64,000 nucleotides of DNA from JAJPHI01 sp035541875 (GTDB taxonomy: Bacteria > Desulfobacterota > Binatia > Binatales > Binataceae). Under the pieces are notes generated by a model. It was not told the DNA's origin. It made no database searches and was given only the letters and a program-made list of their open reading frames with translations. A program made the translations under genes and the position numbers. Numbering within the stretch: position 1 is the stretch's first letter; each line of letters starts with the position of its first letter. Below are positions 25,100 through 34,449 of this stretch, piece after piece. The DNA lies in assembly GCA_035541875.1 (NCBI GenBank), contig DATKML010000034.1, positions 1-64,000 of the forward strand, in the 5' to 3' direction.

Positions 25100-25447
25100 T
25101 CAGCGATTCATTACCCCCAGAGGCCGCACCTCTATCGAGCCGTACTTCGCGCCAGGGATCCGACCGGCGATCGTTATCGCCTCGTCGAGGTCGTTGGCCT
25201 CGACCAGATAGTAGCCGCCGAGTTGCTCCTTGGTCTCGGCGAAGGGTCCGTCCGTCGTCGTAATTTTGCCGTTGCGCACGCGGACAGTCGTGGCCGTGGT
25301 GGTCGGTTGGAGCCGATCACCTGCCTTGAATTTGCCCTTCTGAACGATGTCCTGAGTAAAGGCGATATATTCCTGAAGCATCGCCGCCTGGTCCGACGGG
25401 CTCATGCCGCCTGCTTCATTGTGATAGATCAAAAGCATGTACTGCAT
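25100..25447 (-). CDS. DGPF/YCII-domain protein
   Basis: From ATG 25447, preceded by AAGGAGAA, the protein has 115 residues. It begins MQYMLLIYHNEAGG and contains the signature TTDGPFAETKEQLGGYYLVEA, typical of DGPF proteins that accompany ECF42 sigma factors. The fold is a ferredoxin-like dimeric alpha+beta barrel; catalytic function is unproven. It is the first gene of the sigma-factor operon and is divergent from trmFO, with about 126 bases between the starts for promoters. Confidence 0.92.
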   Translation of the reverse strand: MQYMLLIYHNEAGGMSPSDQAAMLQEYIAFTQDIVQKGKFKAGDRLQPTTTATTVRVRNGKITTTDGPFAETKEQLGGYYLVEANDLDEAITIAGRIPGAKYGSIEVRPLGVMNR

Positions 25448-25573
25448 CGTGAGTTCTCCTTGGCCGATAAGTTTTTCATCCTTTAGTCGAACGGCGTTCG
25501 GTCGAATCGACAATGAGGTAAATTCTCGCGCGCTTCAGCGTATGACACGAACGGCCAGATACATCGCCCGCTG

Positions 25574-26923
25574 ATGCAGAACGCGCCAGTCACGATTATC
25601 GGCGCCGGCCTCGCCGGCAGTGAAGCCGCATGGCAACTCGCTCGTCGGGGCGTTAGCGTGCGGCTCTGCGAGATGCGTCCAGTGCGGATGACCCAGGCGC
25701 ATCAGACGGGGCTGTTCGGCGAACTGGTCTGCTCCAACTCGCTGCGCAATGCCTCGATGGAGACTGCGGTGGGTGTGCTGAAAGAGGAGATGCGCCACCT
25801 GGGATCGCTCGTGATGGCAGCGGCCGAGTACGCCAAGGTTCCTGCCGGTGCAGCGCTCGCTGTCGATCGCGAGGGATTCGCCGGCTTCCTGACGACCAAG
25901 CTGGAAAATCATCCGCGGATCGAGATTATCCGCGAAGAGGCCACGCAGATTCCCGACGGGCCGGTGATCGTCGCGTCGGGGCCGCTGACCAGTGGTGCAT
26001 TGGGCGAAGAATTGAACCGATTGATCGGCGAACGCCATCTCTATTTTTACGACGCTATCGCCCCGATCGTAACGGCGGAATCGATCAACATGGAGATCGC
26101 GTTTCGGGCGTCGCGCTACGGCAAAGGCGGTGACGACTATATCAACTGCCCGATGGACGAGGAGACTTACAACGCCTTCGTCGCCGCTTTGCTGGCAGCG
26201 GACAAGATGGCGTTACATGAATTCGAGCGCCCAATCTACTTCGAGGGCTGCATGCCGATCGAAGAGATGGCCCGGCGAGGAATCCGCACGCTCGCCTTCG
26301 GCCCGATGCGTCCGGTCGGCCTGCGGGACCATCAGGGTCGCCAGCCCTACGCGGTGGTGCAACTGCGTCAGGACGATCGCGAACGGCGGCTCTACAATAT
26401 CGTCGGCTTTCAAACCAAGATGACCTACCCGGAGCAGCGCCGAGTGCTGCGGATGATCCCCGGTCTCGAGCGAGCGGAATTCGTCCGGCTCGGCTCACTC
26501 CATCGCAATACCTTTATCGATTCGCCGCGGCTGCTCCGTCCGACGCTGCAGTTGCGTATCCGTGATGATCTATTCCTCGCCGGTCAGATGATTGGGGTCG
26601 AGGGATATGTCGAGTCGGCTGCGATGGGGCTGCTGGCCGGAATCAATGCGAGTCGCTTGCTCCATAACGAAGCTCTGGTCGTGCCGCCGCCAACCACCGC
26701 ACTGGGCTCGCTGATTGGATACATCACCGATGAACAGCGACGCGATTTTCAGCCAATGAACGCCAACTACGGGCTGATGCCCGATTTGCCGGGGCGAGTC
26801 CGCGGGCGGCAGAAGAAGACCGCGATGGGGGATCGTGCGCTGCAAACGATCACCGGTTGGATCGCGAGCAATCAGATCGAAGAGGCCACCGGAATAACGC
26901 CCCAATCGCAGGTGCCCGCATGA
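25574..26923 (+). CDS. trmFO: tRNA (uracil-54-C5) methyltransferase, folate/FAD-dependent (TrmFO)
   Basis: The 449-residue flavoprotein makes ribothymidine at position 54 of tRNA using methylene-tetrahydrofolate. Diagnostic features are the N-terminal FAD motif IIGAGLAGSEAAWQLA, MRPVRMTQAH and LVCSNSLRN, the tract YFEGCMPIEEMARRG, and the C-terminal FAD contact LAGQMIGVEGYVESAAMGLLAG. The length agrees with the family. It is found in lineages that lack the SAM-dependent TrmA. The stop overlaps the next start (ATGA), so it is translationally coupled to the Ppx/GppA gene. Confidence 0.97.
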   Translation: MQNAPVTIIGAGLAGSEAAWQLARRGVSVRLCEMRPVRMTQAHQTGLFGELVCSNSLRNASMETAVGVLKEEMRHLGSLVMAAAEYAKVPAGAALAVDREGFAGFLTTKLENHPRIEIIREEATQIPDGPVIVASGPLTSGALGEELNRLIGERHLYFYDAIAPIVTAESINMEIAFRASRYGKGGDDYINCPMDEETYNAFVAALLAADKMALHEFERPIYFEGCMPIEEMARRGIRTLAFGPMRPVGLRDHQGRQPYAVVQLRQDDRERRLYNIVGFQTKMTYPEQRRVLRMIPGLERAEFVRLGSLHRNTFIDSPRLLRPTLQLRIRDDLFLAGQMIGVEGYVESAAMGLLAGINASRLLHNEALVVPPPTTALGSLIGYITDEQRRDFQPMNANYGLMPDLPGRVRGRQKKTAMGDRALQTITGWIASNQIEEATGITPQSQVPA

Positions 26924-27846
26924 AACTGGCTGCGCTCGATGTCGGTACGAATACGATCCTGATGCTCGTGGCGGAGCAGACTGCCGATGGTAGTCTGCGC
27001 AAGCTCGGCGACTTTGCCCGGATCACGCGGCTCGGTCGCGGTGTCGATGCGTCCGGCAAGTTGAGTCCCGAAGCCGCTTCGCGGACCCTCGACACGATCG
27101 CAGAATTCGTGGCGAAGGCTCGAGGCCTTGGCGCAGAGAAAATCCTGACGGCAGCAACGTCGGCATTGCGCGACGCGCAGGATGGCGCGGCCTTTATCGC
27201 GCGCGCCAAGGAGCGGTGCGGTGTCGACCTCGATATCATTTCCGGCGAGACCGAAGCGCAATTGTCCTACCTGTCGTCGATCAAAGGGCTCAAGCTCGAC
27301 CCGGCAGGAAAGATCCTAATCGTCGATATCGGCGGTGGCTCAACCGAACTGATTCGCGCACAGCCGGGCGGAGCGATCGACGGCGTGAGCCTGCAAATCG
27401 GATCGGTACGCCTGACTGAGCGCTTTATCCATTCCGATCCACCGGGAGCACGCGAGGCAATCGAACTGCGTCTCGCTATCGATCAGGCCCTTGGTGGATT
27501 GCGGTGGAACTTCCAGCCTGACGTCATGGTCGGAATCGCCGGAACAGTCACAACGGTGTGCGCCGTCGCGCTGGATCTGGCGGTATCCGATCCGGACCGG
27601 GTACATGGTTATGAACTATCCGAGAGGCAGGTTCTGCAAGCGATCGCTCGCCTGGGCGGTGTCGGGCTCGAAGAGCGTAAACTACTCCCCGGAGTCAAAG
27701 AGGGGCGTGCGGACGTAATCTTTGCCGGCGCCGCGATTCTTGAGCGGATCATGGCGCATTTCAATATCACTCGCGTGATCGTAAGCGATCATGGCGTGCG
27801 CTGGGGTCTCATTTGGCGGGAACTCGAAAAGACTTCGGCAAATTGA
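26920..27846 (+). CDS. Ppx/GppA-family phosphatase
   Basis: From ATG 26920, which overlaps the trmFO stop, the product has 308 residues, close to the short exopolyphosphatase/pppGpp phosphatase type. Motifs of the ASKHA fold are present: LDVGTNTILMLV (phosphate 1), ATSALRDA, SGETEAQLSYLSS, and DIGGGSTELI (phosphate 2). It lacks the C-terminal HD-like domain of longer Ppx enzymes. It hydrolyses polyphosphate or pppGpp; the sequence does not tell which. An HU-like gene follows after ten bases. Confidence 0.93.
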   Translation: MKLAALDVGTNTILMLVAEQTADGSLRKLGDFARITRLGRGVDASGKLSPEAASRTLDTIAEFVAKARGLGAEKILTAATSALRDAQDGAAFIARAKERCGVDLDIISGETEAQLSYLSSIKGLKLDPAGKILIVDIGGGSTELIRAQPGGAIDGVSLQIGSVRLTERFIHSDPPGAREAIELRLAIDQALGGLRWNFQPDVMVGIAGTVTTVCAVALDLAVSDPDRVHGYELSERQVLQAIARLGGVGLEERKLLPGVKEGRADVIFAGAAILERIMAHFNITRVIVSDHGVRWGLIWRELEKTSAN

Positions 27847-27856
27847 ACCGATCGCG

Positions 27857-28126
27857 ATGACGAAGGCCGAACTAATCGATGTCGTGACCCAAAACTCCTC
27901 GCTTCCTCGAAAGGAGGTGGCGCGCACGATCAACCTGGTGTTCGAGCAGATTGCGATTGCGCTGCGGCGGGACAAGCGCTTCGGTATCAGCGGCTTCGGC
28001 ACCTTTTCCGTGCGCCGACACAAGGCGCGCAAGGGCGTGAATCCCCACACACTGAAGCCGATGAGAATCCCAGCCTTGCGCACAATCGGTTTCCAGCCTT
28101 CACCTAAATTGAAGAAGGGGATCTAG
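27857..28126 (+). CDS. HU/IHF-family DNA-binding protein
   Basis: The 89-residue protein (ATG 27857) has the HU signature: MTKAELIDVV at the start, GFGTFSVRRHKARKGVNPHT in the saddle, and a DNA-binding arm with LKPMRIPALRTIGFQPSPKLKKGI. It dimerises and bends DNA. The arm keeps the proline of the family, but its flanking residues differ from the typical EIxIPA...F consensus. It sits ten bases after the Ppx/GppA gene in the same operon. Confidence 0.93.
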   Translation: MTKAELIDVVTQNSSLPRKEVARTINLVFEQIAIALRRDKRFGISGFGTFSVRRHKARKGVNPHTLKPMRIPALRTIGFQPSPKLKKGI

Positions 28127-28166
28127 TCGAATCGAGCCGATTCTCCATACGTCGCGATGGCGACGA

Positions 28167-29534
28167 GTGAACGCAATGCCTGTCCTCGTCGCGGCCGTCG
28201 TCAGCGGCGCTATCCTTCGGTTCGGCAATCTTGGTTCGCGCGATCTATCGCCCGACGAGAGCGCGTCGTGGATCGCCGCCAGCGCCCCCACGATCAAGCA
28301 GGTCCTGACGGTTCAGGCGCGAGCTAATCCGGGGGAACTCGGCCTGCACGACGTGCTGCTCCATTTCTGGATGGGACTGTTCGGCGATTCGCTGATCGCG
28401 ATGCGATCGCTCTCGGCACTCACGGGGACGCTTGCGATCTTTCTCATCTACCTCCTCGTTCGAGAGCTTCTCCTGAACAGTTCCGACGATGAGACCGGCG
28501 CGGAGCAAGAACGACTTACCGCAGCGATCGCAGCACTTTTCTTCGCGGTGAATCTCGTCACGATCAAGTATTCGCGCGAAGCCCGGATGTATCCGCTCGC
28601 GCTGGCGCTGACGTTGGTGCAGGTGTGGTGTTTTCTGCGGGCACTGCGCCGGCGCGAGTTCATCGATTACGCCGGGATGGCGATCGCGACCGCGCTCATG
28701 ATTATCGCGACCTACACTTCCGGGCTCGTGCTCATCCCCGAGGGCCTCTTACTGCTTCTTCTTCTATGGCGTCAGAGACTGCGTCTCGTCGGCGCGATTT
28801 TAATCGGCGGCGCGATAGCGACGGGGCTGTTGCTGGTAGTGGTGAACTTTATCCTTTCGGTTCATCTGCGGGGTGCCGCACCATCGGCCCAGACCTGGGA
28901 ATGGATTCAACGGCCGGCGCCGTGGGCCACGATCACTCTTTTCAGCAAAGCGATTGGAACCTATGCCTTTCCTCTGCTTGTGATTCTGGGCGCAGCGGGC
29001 GCGCTACGAAGTCGCAGCGGGCGCGCGGACGCGATCGACTTCCTGCTCCTCTGGACCTTTACACCGCCGCTCTTTCTCACACTTTTCTCCTACGCGGTGC
29101 GGCCGGCTTTCGTCGAGCGCTACATGATTTCAACCTTCGTGCCGTTCTTCGCTCTCGCAGCTCTGGGCGTATTCGAATCGTATCCTGTGGGCTTCCGACC
29201 GGCCGCCGTCGCCCTGATCCTGGTGCTCTCAGTCGCACATATAGTCGGATGGAGTCACAAGGAGCACGGGATGCCGTGGGGTGCCGCCACCGCCTTCGCG
29301 ACCGGGAATCTCAAGCCCGGCGAGCGGATTGGTGTGATGCCGCGCAACGGAATCAACGTAGTACGTTATTATGTCCGCGACGCGAAGCCTGACGTCGCTG
29401 TCGATGCGATCGATAGCGAACCGGCACCCGCAGTCGTAATCGTTACCGATAAATTCGATGAAGCTGCGGCGCTCGAGCAGCGGTATCCGCAATTGTTAGC
29501 GTTCGCGGGCGAACTCGTGGTACGACGCCGTTAA
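28167..29534 (+). CDS. GT-C membrane glycosyltransferase (family 39/ArnT-like)
   Basis: This 455-residue polytopic protein has the layout of GT-C enzymes that take sugars from polyprenyl phosphates. A first helix is followed by an external loop with the acidic pair in LSPDESASWIA, then about ten more helices (for example LIAMRSLSALTGTLAIFLIYLLV). A short soluble C-terminal domain follows. The acidic pair is the expected metal or catalytic site. The GTG at 28167 is the furthest start, and ATG 28176 only removes three residues. Donor and acceptor are unknown; transfer to protein or lipid on the outer face is expected. Confidence 0.83.
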   Translation: MNAMPVLVAAVVSGAILRFGNLGSRDLSPDESASWIAASAPTIKQVLTVQARANPGELGLHDVLLHFWMGLFGDSLIAMRSLSALTGTLAIFLIYLLVRELLLNSSDDETGAEQERLTAAIAALFFAVNLVTIKYSREARMYPLALALTLVQVWCFLRALRRREFIDYAGMAIATALMIIATYTSGLVLIPEGLLLLLLLWRQRLRLVGAILIGGAIATGLLLVVVNFILSVHLRGAAPSAQTWEWIQRPAPWATITLFSKAIGTYAFPLLVILGAAGALRSRSGRADAIDFLLLWTFTPPLFLTLFSYAVRPAFVERYMISTFVPFFALAALGVFESYPVGFRPAAVALILVLSVAHIVGWSHKEHGMPWGAATAFATGNLKPGERIGVMPRNGINVVRYYVRDAKPDVAVDAIDSEPAPAVVIVTDKFDEAAALEQRYPQLLAFAGELVVRRR

Positions 29535-29566
29535 GGCAGAGCTTCGACATAGATGGAGTAATACCC

Positions 29567-30421
29567 ATGAGCAACATGGATGCGCATCGTCTGAAAGGCG
29601 ATCAGAAACGGGATTGGGACGCCGCCTCCGCAGGCTGGAAGAAGTGGTGGCCTGTATTCGAACGAGCCGCGCAGCATGTGAGCGATCGTCTCGTCGCCCT
29701 GGCGGGGATCAAAGTGGGTGATCGCGTGCTTGATATCGCCACCGGCACCGGCGAACCGGCGGTGACCGCGGCGCGTATCGTCGGCAGCGCTGGTCATGTT
29801 CTCGCCACCGATCAATCGGGCGGGATGCTCACCGTCGCGCGGGAAAGAGCCTCGGACCTAGGCCTAAAGAATATCGATTTTCAGGAGACTGACGCTGAAT
29901 CGCTGGCGGTAACCGAGCGGGATTTCGACGCCGTCGTGTGCCGCTGGGGCTTGATGTTCATGCCTGATTTGGCGAGTGCACTGACGGGGATTCGTGCGCG
30001 AATCAAAACAGGTGGCCGCTTTGCAACGTCGGTATGGTCCACGCCTGACAAGGTGCCGATGATTACCGCCGGCGTCGACGCTGTGCGCAAACTGGTTAAC
30101 TTGCCGCCTCCGCCGCCGAATGCGCTTGATCCTCTACGCTTGGCCGACACTTCGATCCTCAAGAACGCGATGGAAGCGGCGGGCTTCAAGCAGGTGATGA
30201 TCGAACGGTTGATCGTTACCTTCGAGATGGAATCGCCCGAGGCTTTTGCTGAATTCCGTCGCGACGTGTCGGCGCCCTTCCGCGCTTTGCTCGACCGGCA
30301 GACCCCTGAGATGCGCGAACGTGTTCTTGTCGCAGTCACTGAGGCGGCGCGTAAGTTTGTCGGCGGCGACGGCAAGGTGCGAACCTCGAACGAAACGATC
30401 CTGTTCTCGGCTTCGAACTAG
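29567..30421 (+). CDS. SAM-dependent class I methyltransferase
   Basis: The 284-residue protein has the Rossmann-type motif I VLDIATGTGEPAV, motif II region LATDQSGGMLTVARERA, and the post-motif FDAVVCRWGLMFMPDL typical of UbiE/Methyltransf_11 proteins. The substrate is unknown. GGAG lies eight bases before the ATG. The following SDR gene starts nine bases after the stop, so the two are probably one operon. Confidence 0.9.
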   Translation: MSNMDAHRLKGDQKRDWDAASAGWKKWWPVFERAAQHVSDRLVALAGIKVGDRVLDIATGTGEPAVTAARIVGSAGHVLATDQSGGMLTVARERASDLGLKNIDFQETDAESLAVTERDFDAVVCRWGLMFMPDLASALTGIRARIKTGGRFATSVWSTPDKVPMITAGVDAVRKLVNLPPPPPNALDPLRLADTSILKNAMEAAGFKQVMIERLIVTFEMESPEAFAEFRRDVSAPFRALLDRQTPEMRERVLVAVTEAARKFVGGDGKVRTSNETILFSASN

Positions 30422-30429
30422 GCCGAACG

Positions 30430-31140
30430 ATGGCGATATCAAGAATTGCTGTGGTGACGGGGGCGAATCGCGGTATCGGCCTCGAAATCTGCCGTCAATT
30501 GGCCAAGCTGGGCCTCAAGGTTGTGCTGACCGCGCGCGATGCGAGCAAAGGTGAAGCTGCTCGCGCGGCCCTGACGAAAGCGGGGATGGACGTAATCTTC
30601 TATCCGCTGGACGTTGCCGACGATACGAGTATCGAGAGCTTCAGCCGCTATGCCGAGCAAGAACTCGGGCGCTGGGACGTTCTCATCAATAATGCCGGAG
30701 TCTATCTGGACGGATCGCAATCGAGCGTCGAGGTGAGCGGAGAGACCTTCCGTCGCACAGTTGCGATTAATCTTACGGGACCACTGTTGCTGAGCCAGGC
30801 GGCAATCCAGCTGATGCGGAAAAATCGCTACGGTCGCATCGTTAACGTCTCAACCGACATGGCGGCACACGACGGCGCGCTGTCGTCGGGCGGATATCCC
30901 TCCTATCGGATTTCGAAAGCTGGGCTCAATGCGATGACTCGGGTGATGGCTGCCGACCTGCGCGGCACCAATATCCTGGTCAATGCGATGTCCCCCGGAT
31001 GGGTCCGGACCGATATGGGCGGGGCCGGCGCGCCGCGATCGGTGGAACAGGGGGCCGATACCGCGGTATGGCTAGCCACGCTCGCCGACGGCGGTCCGAC
31101 GGGCGGCTATTTCCGCGACCGCAAGCCGATAAGGTGGTAA
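30430..31140 (+). CDS. Short-chain dehydrogenase, carbonyl reductase-like
   Basis: This 236-residue SDR has TGANRGIG near the N-terminus, basic residues after the second strand (LTARDASKG, pointing to NADPH), NNAG, the catalytic Ser in NVSTDMA, and YRISKAG with the active Tyr and Lys. Its short C-terminus, ending in GGYFRDRKPIRW, matches the carbonyl reductase-like branch that reduces small aldehydes or ketones. It follows the methyltransferase gene closely. Confidence 0.92.
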   Translation: MAISRIAVVTGANRGIGLEICRQLAKLGLKVVLTARDASKGEAARAALTKAGMDVIFYPLDVADDTSIESFSRYAEQELGRWDVLINNAGVYLDGSQSSVEVSGETFRRTVAINLTGPLLLSQAAIQLMRKNRYGRIVNVSTDMAAHDGALSSGGYPSYRISKAGLNAMTRVMAADLRGTNILVNAMSPGWVRTDMGGAGAPRSVEQGADTAVWLATLADGGPTGGYFRDRKPIRW

Positions 31141-31221
31141 CCCGCCGCCGTATCGAAGCAGAAAAATTGCTGCCATCGATAAGCCCCATTGATAGTCTTT
31201 GCTGTCAAAGGGGAGGGGCTG

Positions 31222-32838
31222 ATGGCCTCATTGATGCGGGCCGCGCATGGCGATGCGGCACCGGATGACGCGGCGCGCGTCGCAGCGGAACCGGAACAGC
31301 ACGCAGGATCGCCGGCGACCATGTCCTTATTTCACTATGCACCGGCGATGGCGATCCTGCTGATCGTTATCGCGAATACCCAGCGTTTCACTGATCCCGA
31401 TCTGTGGGGCCATCTGCGGTTCGGCCAAGTCGTCCTGGCGGTTCACCATCTCGTTCGCCTCGATCCCTATTCCTACACAGCGCTGGGTGCGCCGTGGCGG
31501 AATCACGAATGGCTGACCGAAGTGACGATGGCATTTTTCTACAATCATTTCGGTGTTATCGGGCTGAAAATCTGGAAGCTCGGCTGCGTAACGGCGACGA
31601 TTAGCGGAGTGATGATCGCACTGGCTGAAACCGGAGCGACCCCGATCACGCAGTTGTTGCTCATGATGCTGGCAACGGTGGCCGTGATGCCGCAGATGCA
31701 GTTCCGGCCCCAGCTTTTTACCTTCGCGCTATTCGCCTGGTTACTCGTACTGCTGCAACGCCATGCGCTCAAACGCCGGTCCCATCTGTGGCTGGTTATT
31801 CCGATGATGGCGCTATGGGCGAATTTCCATGGCGGCTTTATCGCCGGTCTCGGCGCGTTGGGAATGTACACGGCGGCGACTGCGGCTCGTGATCTTCGGC
31901 GAGGCGACGGTTTCGGTGCGGCCTTCAAACTCGGCGCGCTTACGGTTGCCGCCTTGCTCGCCACTTTGGCGACGCCCTACGGAGTCGATACCTGGGTCGC
32001 GGTGCTGAACGCCCTGCGCAATCCGGTCACGCGGGTCGCGGTGAGCGATTGGCAACCGCTGCTCTTTCATCTGGCGGAGCAATGGCGCCTGTCGCATATG
32101 GGCACCAGTTTCTACTTCTGTGCCCTGACCCTGATGGCAACGGCCGTCATCGCCTTCGTGCGCTATCCCACGCTGGACGATCTCCCGATGATGGCGGTGG
32201 CCGCGCTCATGATCGTCGCGGCCTTTACAGCCGTACGTAATTTACCGCTCGCGGTGATGGCATGTATTCTACCGGCGGCACGGCATCTGGCGCTCGCGCG
32301 CGCGGCTCGACCAACCGATGAAGAGAGCACTTCGGAACGACACTCCGGAGCGAATCAAATTGCGATCGCGTGCGCCGCACTCTTCCTGATTTTCTATTCC
32401 GACGGTCTCTCGTCGCGACTCGAGACTGAACAGCGCTATCCTGAGGGCGCGGTAAGCTTCCTCCAGAGCCATCATCTCAAGGGCAACATCCTCGCAGACT
32501 TTGGCTGGGGTGAATATCTCATCTGGCATACGCCTGAGTCCAAAATCTATATCGATGGCCGTTACGACACGGTCTTCTCAGGCAAGGTTATCGGCGACTA
32601 TCTCAAATTCTTTTTCAACGACGCCGGTGTGCAGCAGGTGCTCACTGATTATCCCCACGATTTTATTTTGCTCGCCCCCAAAGCTCCGATCGTAAAGACG
32701 CTTCGCGGTTTGCCTGGCTGGAAGCTGATCTATGAGGACGACGACGCAGTACTGTTCATCCGAGCGGGCGAACCTATCGCTTTGGCGACTTCCAGCGTCG
32801 CAAAGAACCCAACTCCAAAGCACCAGTATTTCCCCTGA
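31222..32838 (+). CDS. Large multi-pass membrane protein, GT-C-like, paralogue A
   Basis: From ATG 31222, supported by GGGGAGGGG, the product has 538 residues. Roughly ten membrane helices are followed by a soluble C-terminal domain. The first external loop reads TDPDLWGHLRFG, then LDPYSYT and NHEWLTE, acidic motifs reminiscent of GT-C enzymes that use a polyprenyl donor. The C-terminal part holds GNILADFGWGEYLIW and YIDGRYDTVF. The next gene, three bases on, encodes a paralogue with the same motifs. I cannot assign a reaction; a surface-glycan role is inference from fold. Confidence 0.78.
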   Translation: MASLMRAAHGDAAPDDAARVAAEPEQHAGSPATMSLFHYAPAMAILLIVIANTQRFTDPDLWGHLRFGQVVLAVHHLVRLDPYSYTALGAPWRNHEWLTEVTMAFFYNHFGVIGLKIWKLGCVTATISGVMIALAETGATPITQLLLMMLATVAVMPQMQFRPQLFTFALFAWLLVLLQRHALKRRSHLWLVIPMMALWANFHGGFIAGLGALGMYTAATAARDLRRGDGFGAAFKLGALTVAALLATLATPYGVDTWVAVLNALRNPVTRVAVSDWQPLLFHLAEQWRLSHMGTSFYFCALTLMATAVIAFVRYPTLDDLPMMAVAALMIVAAFTAVRNLPLAVMACILPAARHLALARAARPTDEESTSERHSGANQIAIACAALFLIFYSDGLSSRLETEQRYPEGAVSFLQSHHLKGNILADFGWGEYLIWHTPESKIYIDGRYDTVFSGKVIGDYLKFFFNDAGVQQVLTDYPHDFILLAPKAPIVKTLRGLPGWKLIYEDDDAVLFIRAGEPIALATSSVAKNPTPKHQYFP

Positions 32839-32841
32839 TCT

Positions 32842-34449
32842 ATGGCTGCACTCGTCCAATCGTCAGAGGAAGTAGTCGCGGCTGGAGAGCCGCGCGCGCG
32901 AGCAGCAAAATCACTCCTGAGCGCGGCACCGACACTAGTTATCCTTGCAATCGCAGTTGCCGATTGCGGACGCGTGGCTGACACGGACCTGTGGGGTCAT
33001 CTCGTGTTTGGCCGGATGCTATGGCATCAAGGCCCGCATCTCGGTCCCGACCCTTTTTCGTACGCGCCGCATTACGCGCACTGGCTCCATCACGAATGGC
33101 TATCGGAAGTGTTGATGGCGCGGATTTACGCCTCGTCCGGTGTCGTTGGTCTAAAGTTGTGGAAGCTTGCCTGCACTGCAGTCACTATCGGGCTGATCGC
33201 AACAGCGGAAGGCGAGAGCGAAGGGTCGATCGGTCTTCAATTCGCGATCCTGATCGTTGCCGCCTTCGCGATGGTTCCGTTTGTTCAGTTCCGTCCGCTG
33301 ATTCTCTCCTACGCCTTTACCGCGGCGACCGTGGCACTGATCACCCGAGACAATTACGGCAAGCGAAGTCCACTCTGGCTCTTCATTCCCGGTTTGGCGT
33401 TATGGTCGAACCTCCACGGCTCCTTCTTTATCGGTCTAACCTTACTTGGCACCTATACGGTAGTCCGTGGTTTTACTGATCTGATCGCTTGCGGGAGCGC
33501 ACGACGTCTCGTGCGCTTGTCAGCTATCACGCTGGGGAGCGCCGTCGCGAGTCTCGCAACGCCCTATGGAATCGATTCGTGGAGGGCCGTGTTCATATCG
33601 CTACGGAACCCGATGACGCGGGAGGTGATGGCCGATTGGCGACCACTTCTTACCGTGCTTGGTGAACAGATGCGTGAGACGCACGGTGGATCAGTCTTTC
33701 TCTTGTGCGCAGTGGGCGTGTTCGCACTGTTCACGATAGTCACGCTTCTGACCCTTTGTGCCGACGATCTCGCGTTGGTAGCGATCGCGGCATTGCTGAG
33801 TATCAGTGCTCTCATGGCGGTGCGTAATGTGCCGTTGGCATTGGTGGCCGTTACGCCCGTGTTGGTGCGCCATTTGCGACTGCTCTTTCAAGATGGAATT
33901 GGCTGGCGAGCACAAGCGCAGGCTACCACGACCGAACCAACCCATCCCGGCTGGTTTGTACAGATGGTTTTTGGCGGACTCGCCGTGATCATATTGGCTC
34001 GCACCGGGCTAATCGGATCGCGGATGACTACTGCCAAGAACTATCCGGACGGTGCGGTTGCGTTCATGCAGGAGCACCATCTGCGCGGTAACATCCTGAA
34101 CAACTTCGCTTGGGGACAGTACCTGATCTGGCACTCCTCGAAGGATTCGAAGATCTTTATCGACGGTCGCTTTGACCTGGTCTATCCGCCGGAGCTTATT
34201 CGCGAATACATGGCGTTTTTCGATGCGAAGCTGGGGAGCGCTAGAACCCTAGACCGCTATCCGCACGATTTTGTGCTGCTGCCGCCACAGAGCGCAGCCA
34301 ACCAGACGATGGCATCGCGCCACGACTGGAAGCTCGTCTATCAGGACTCGACGGCGCGCTTGTATACGCGGGCGAGTTCACCTTTACCCGCTATCCAGGC
34401 GGAGACGAACACCGCTTCAGGAGCGGGGATACCGAATATCTTCCCTTAA
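32842..34449 (+). CDS. Large multi-pass membrane protein, GT-C-like, paralogue B
   Basis: This 535-residue protein repeats the plan of its upstream neighbour. It has TDLWGHLVFG and DPFSYAP in the first loop, then HHEWLSE, about ten hydrophobic helices, and a C-terminal soluble domain with GNILNNFAWGQYLIW and FIDGRFDLVY. Even the chain end is similar (both close in a short IFP or YFP tail). Only three bases separate the two genes, so they are co-translated and may form a heteromer. The paralogy is clear by eye; the function is not known to me. Confidence 0.78.
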   Translation: MAALVQSSEEVVAAGEPRARAAKSLLSAAPTLVILAIAVADCGRVADTDLWGHLVFGRMLWHQGPHLGPDPFSYAPHYAHWLHHEWLSEVLMARIYASSGVVGLKLWKLACTAVTIGLIATAEGESEGSIGLQFAILIVAAFAMVPFVQFRPLILSYAFTAATVALITRDNYGKRSPLWLFIPGLALWSNLHGSFFIGLTLLGTYTVVRGFTDLIACGSARRLVRLSAITLGSAVASLATPYGIDSWRAVFISLRNPMTREVMADWRPLLTVLGEQMRETHGGSVFLLCAVGVFALFTIVTLLTLCADDLALVAIAALLSISALMAVRNVPLALVAVTPVLVRHLRLLFQDGIGWRAQAQATTTEPTHPGWFVQMVFGGLAVIILARTGLIGSRMTTAKNYPDGAVAFMQEHHLRGNILNNFAWGQYLIWHSSKDSKIFIDGRFDLVYPPELIREYMAFFDAKLGSARTLDRYPHDFVLLPPQSAANQTMASRHDWKLVYQDSTARLYTRASSPLPAIQAETNTASGAGIPNIFP

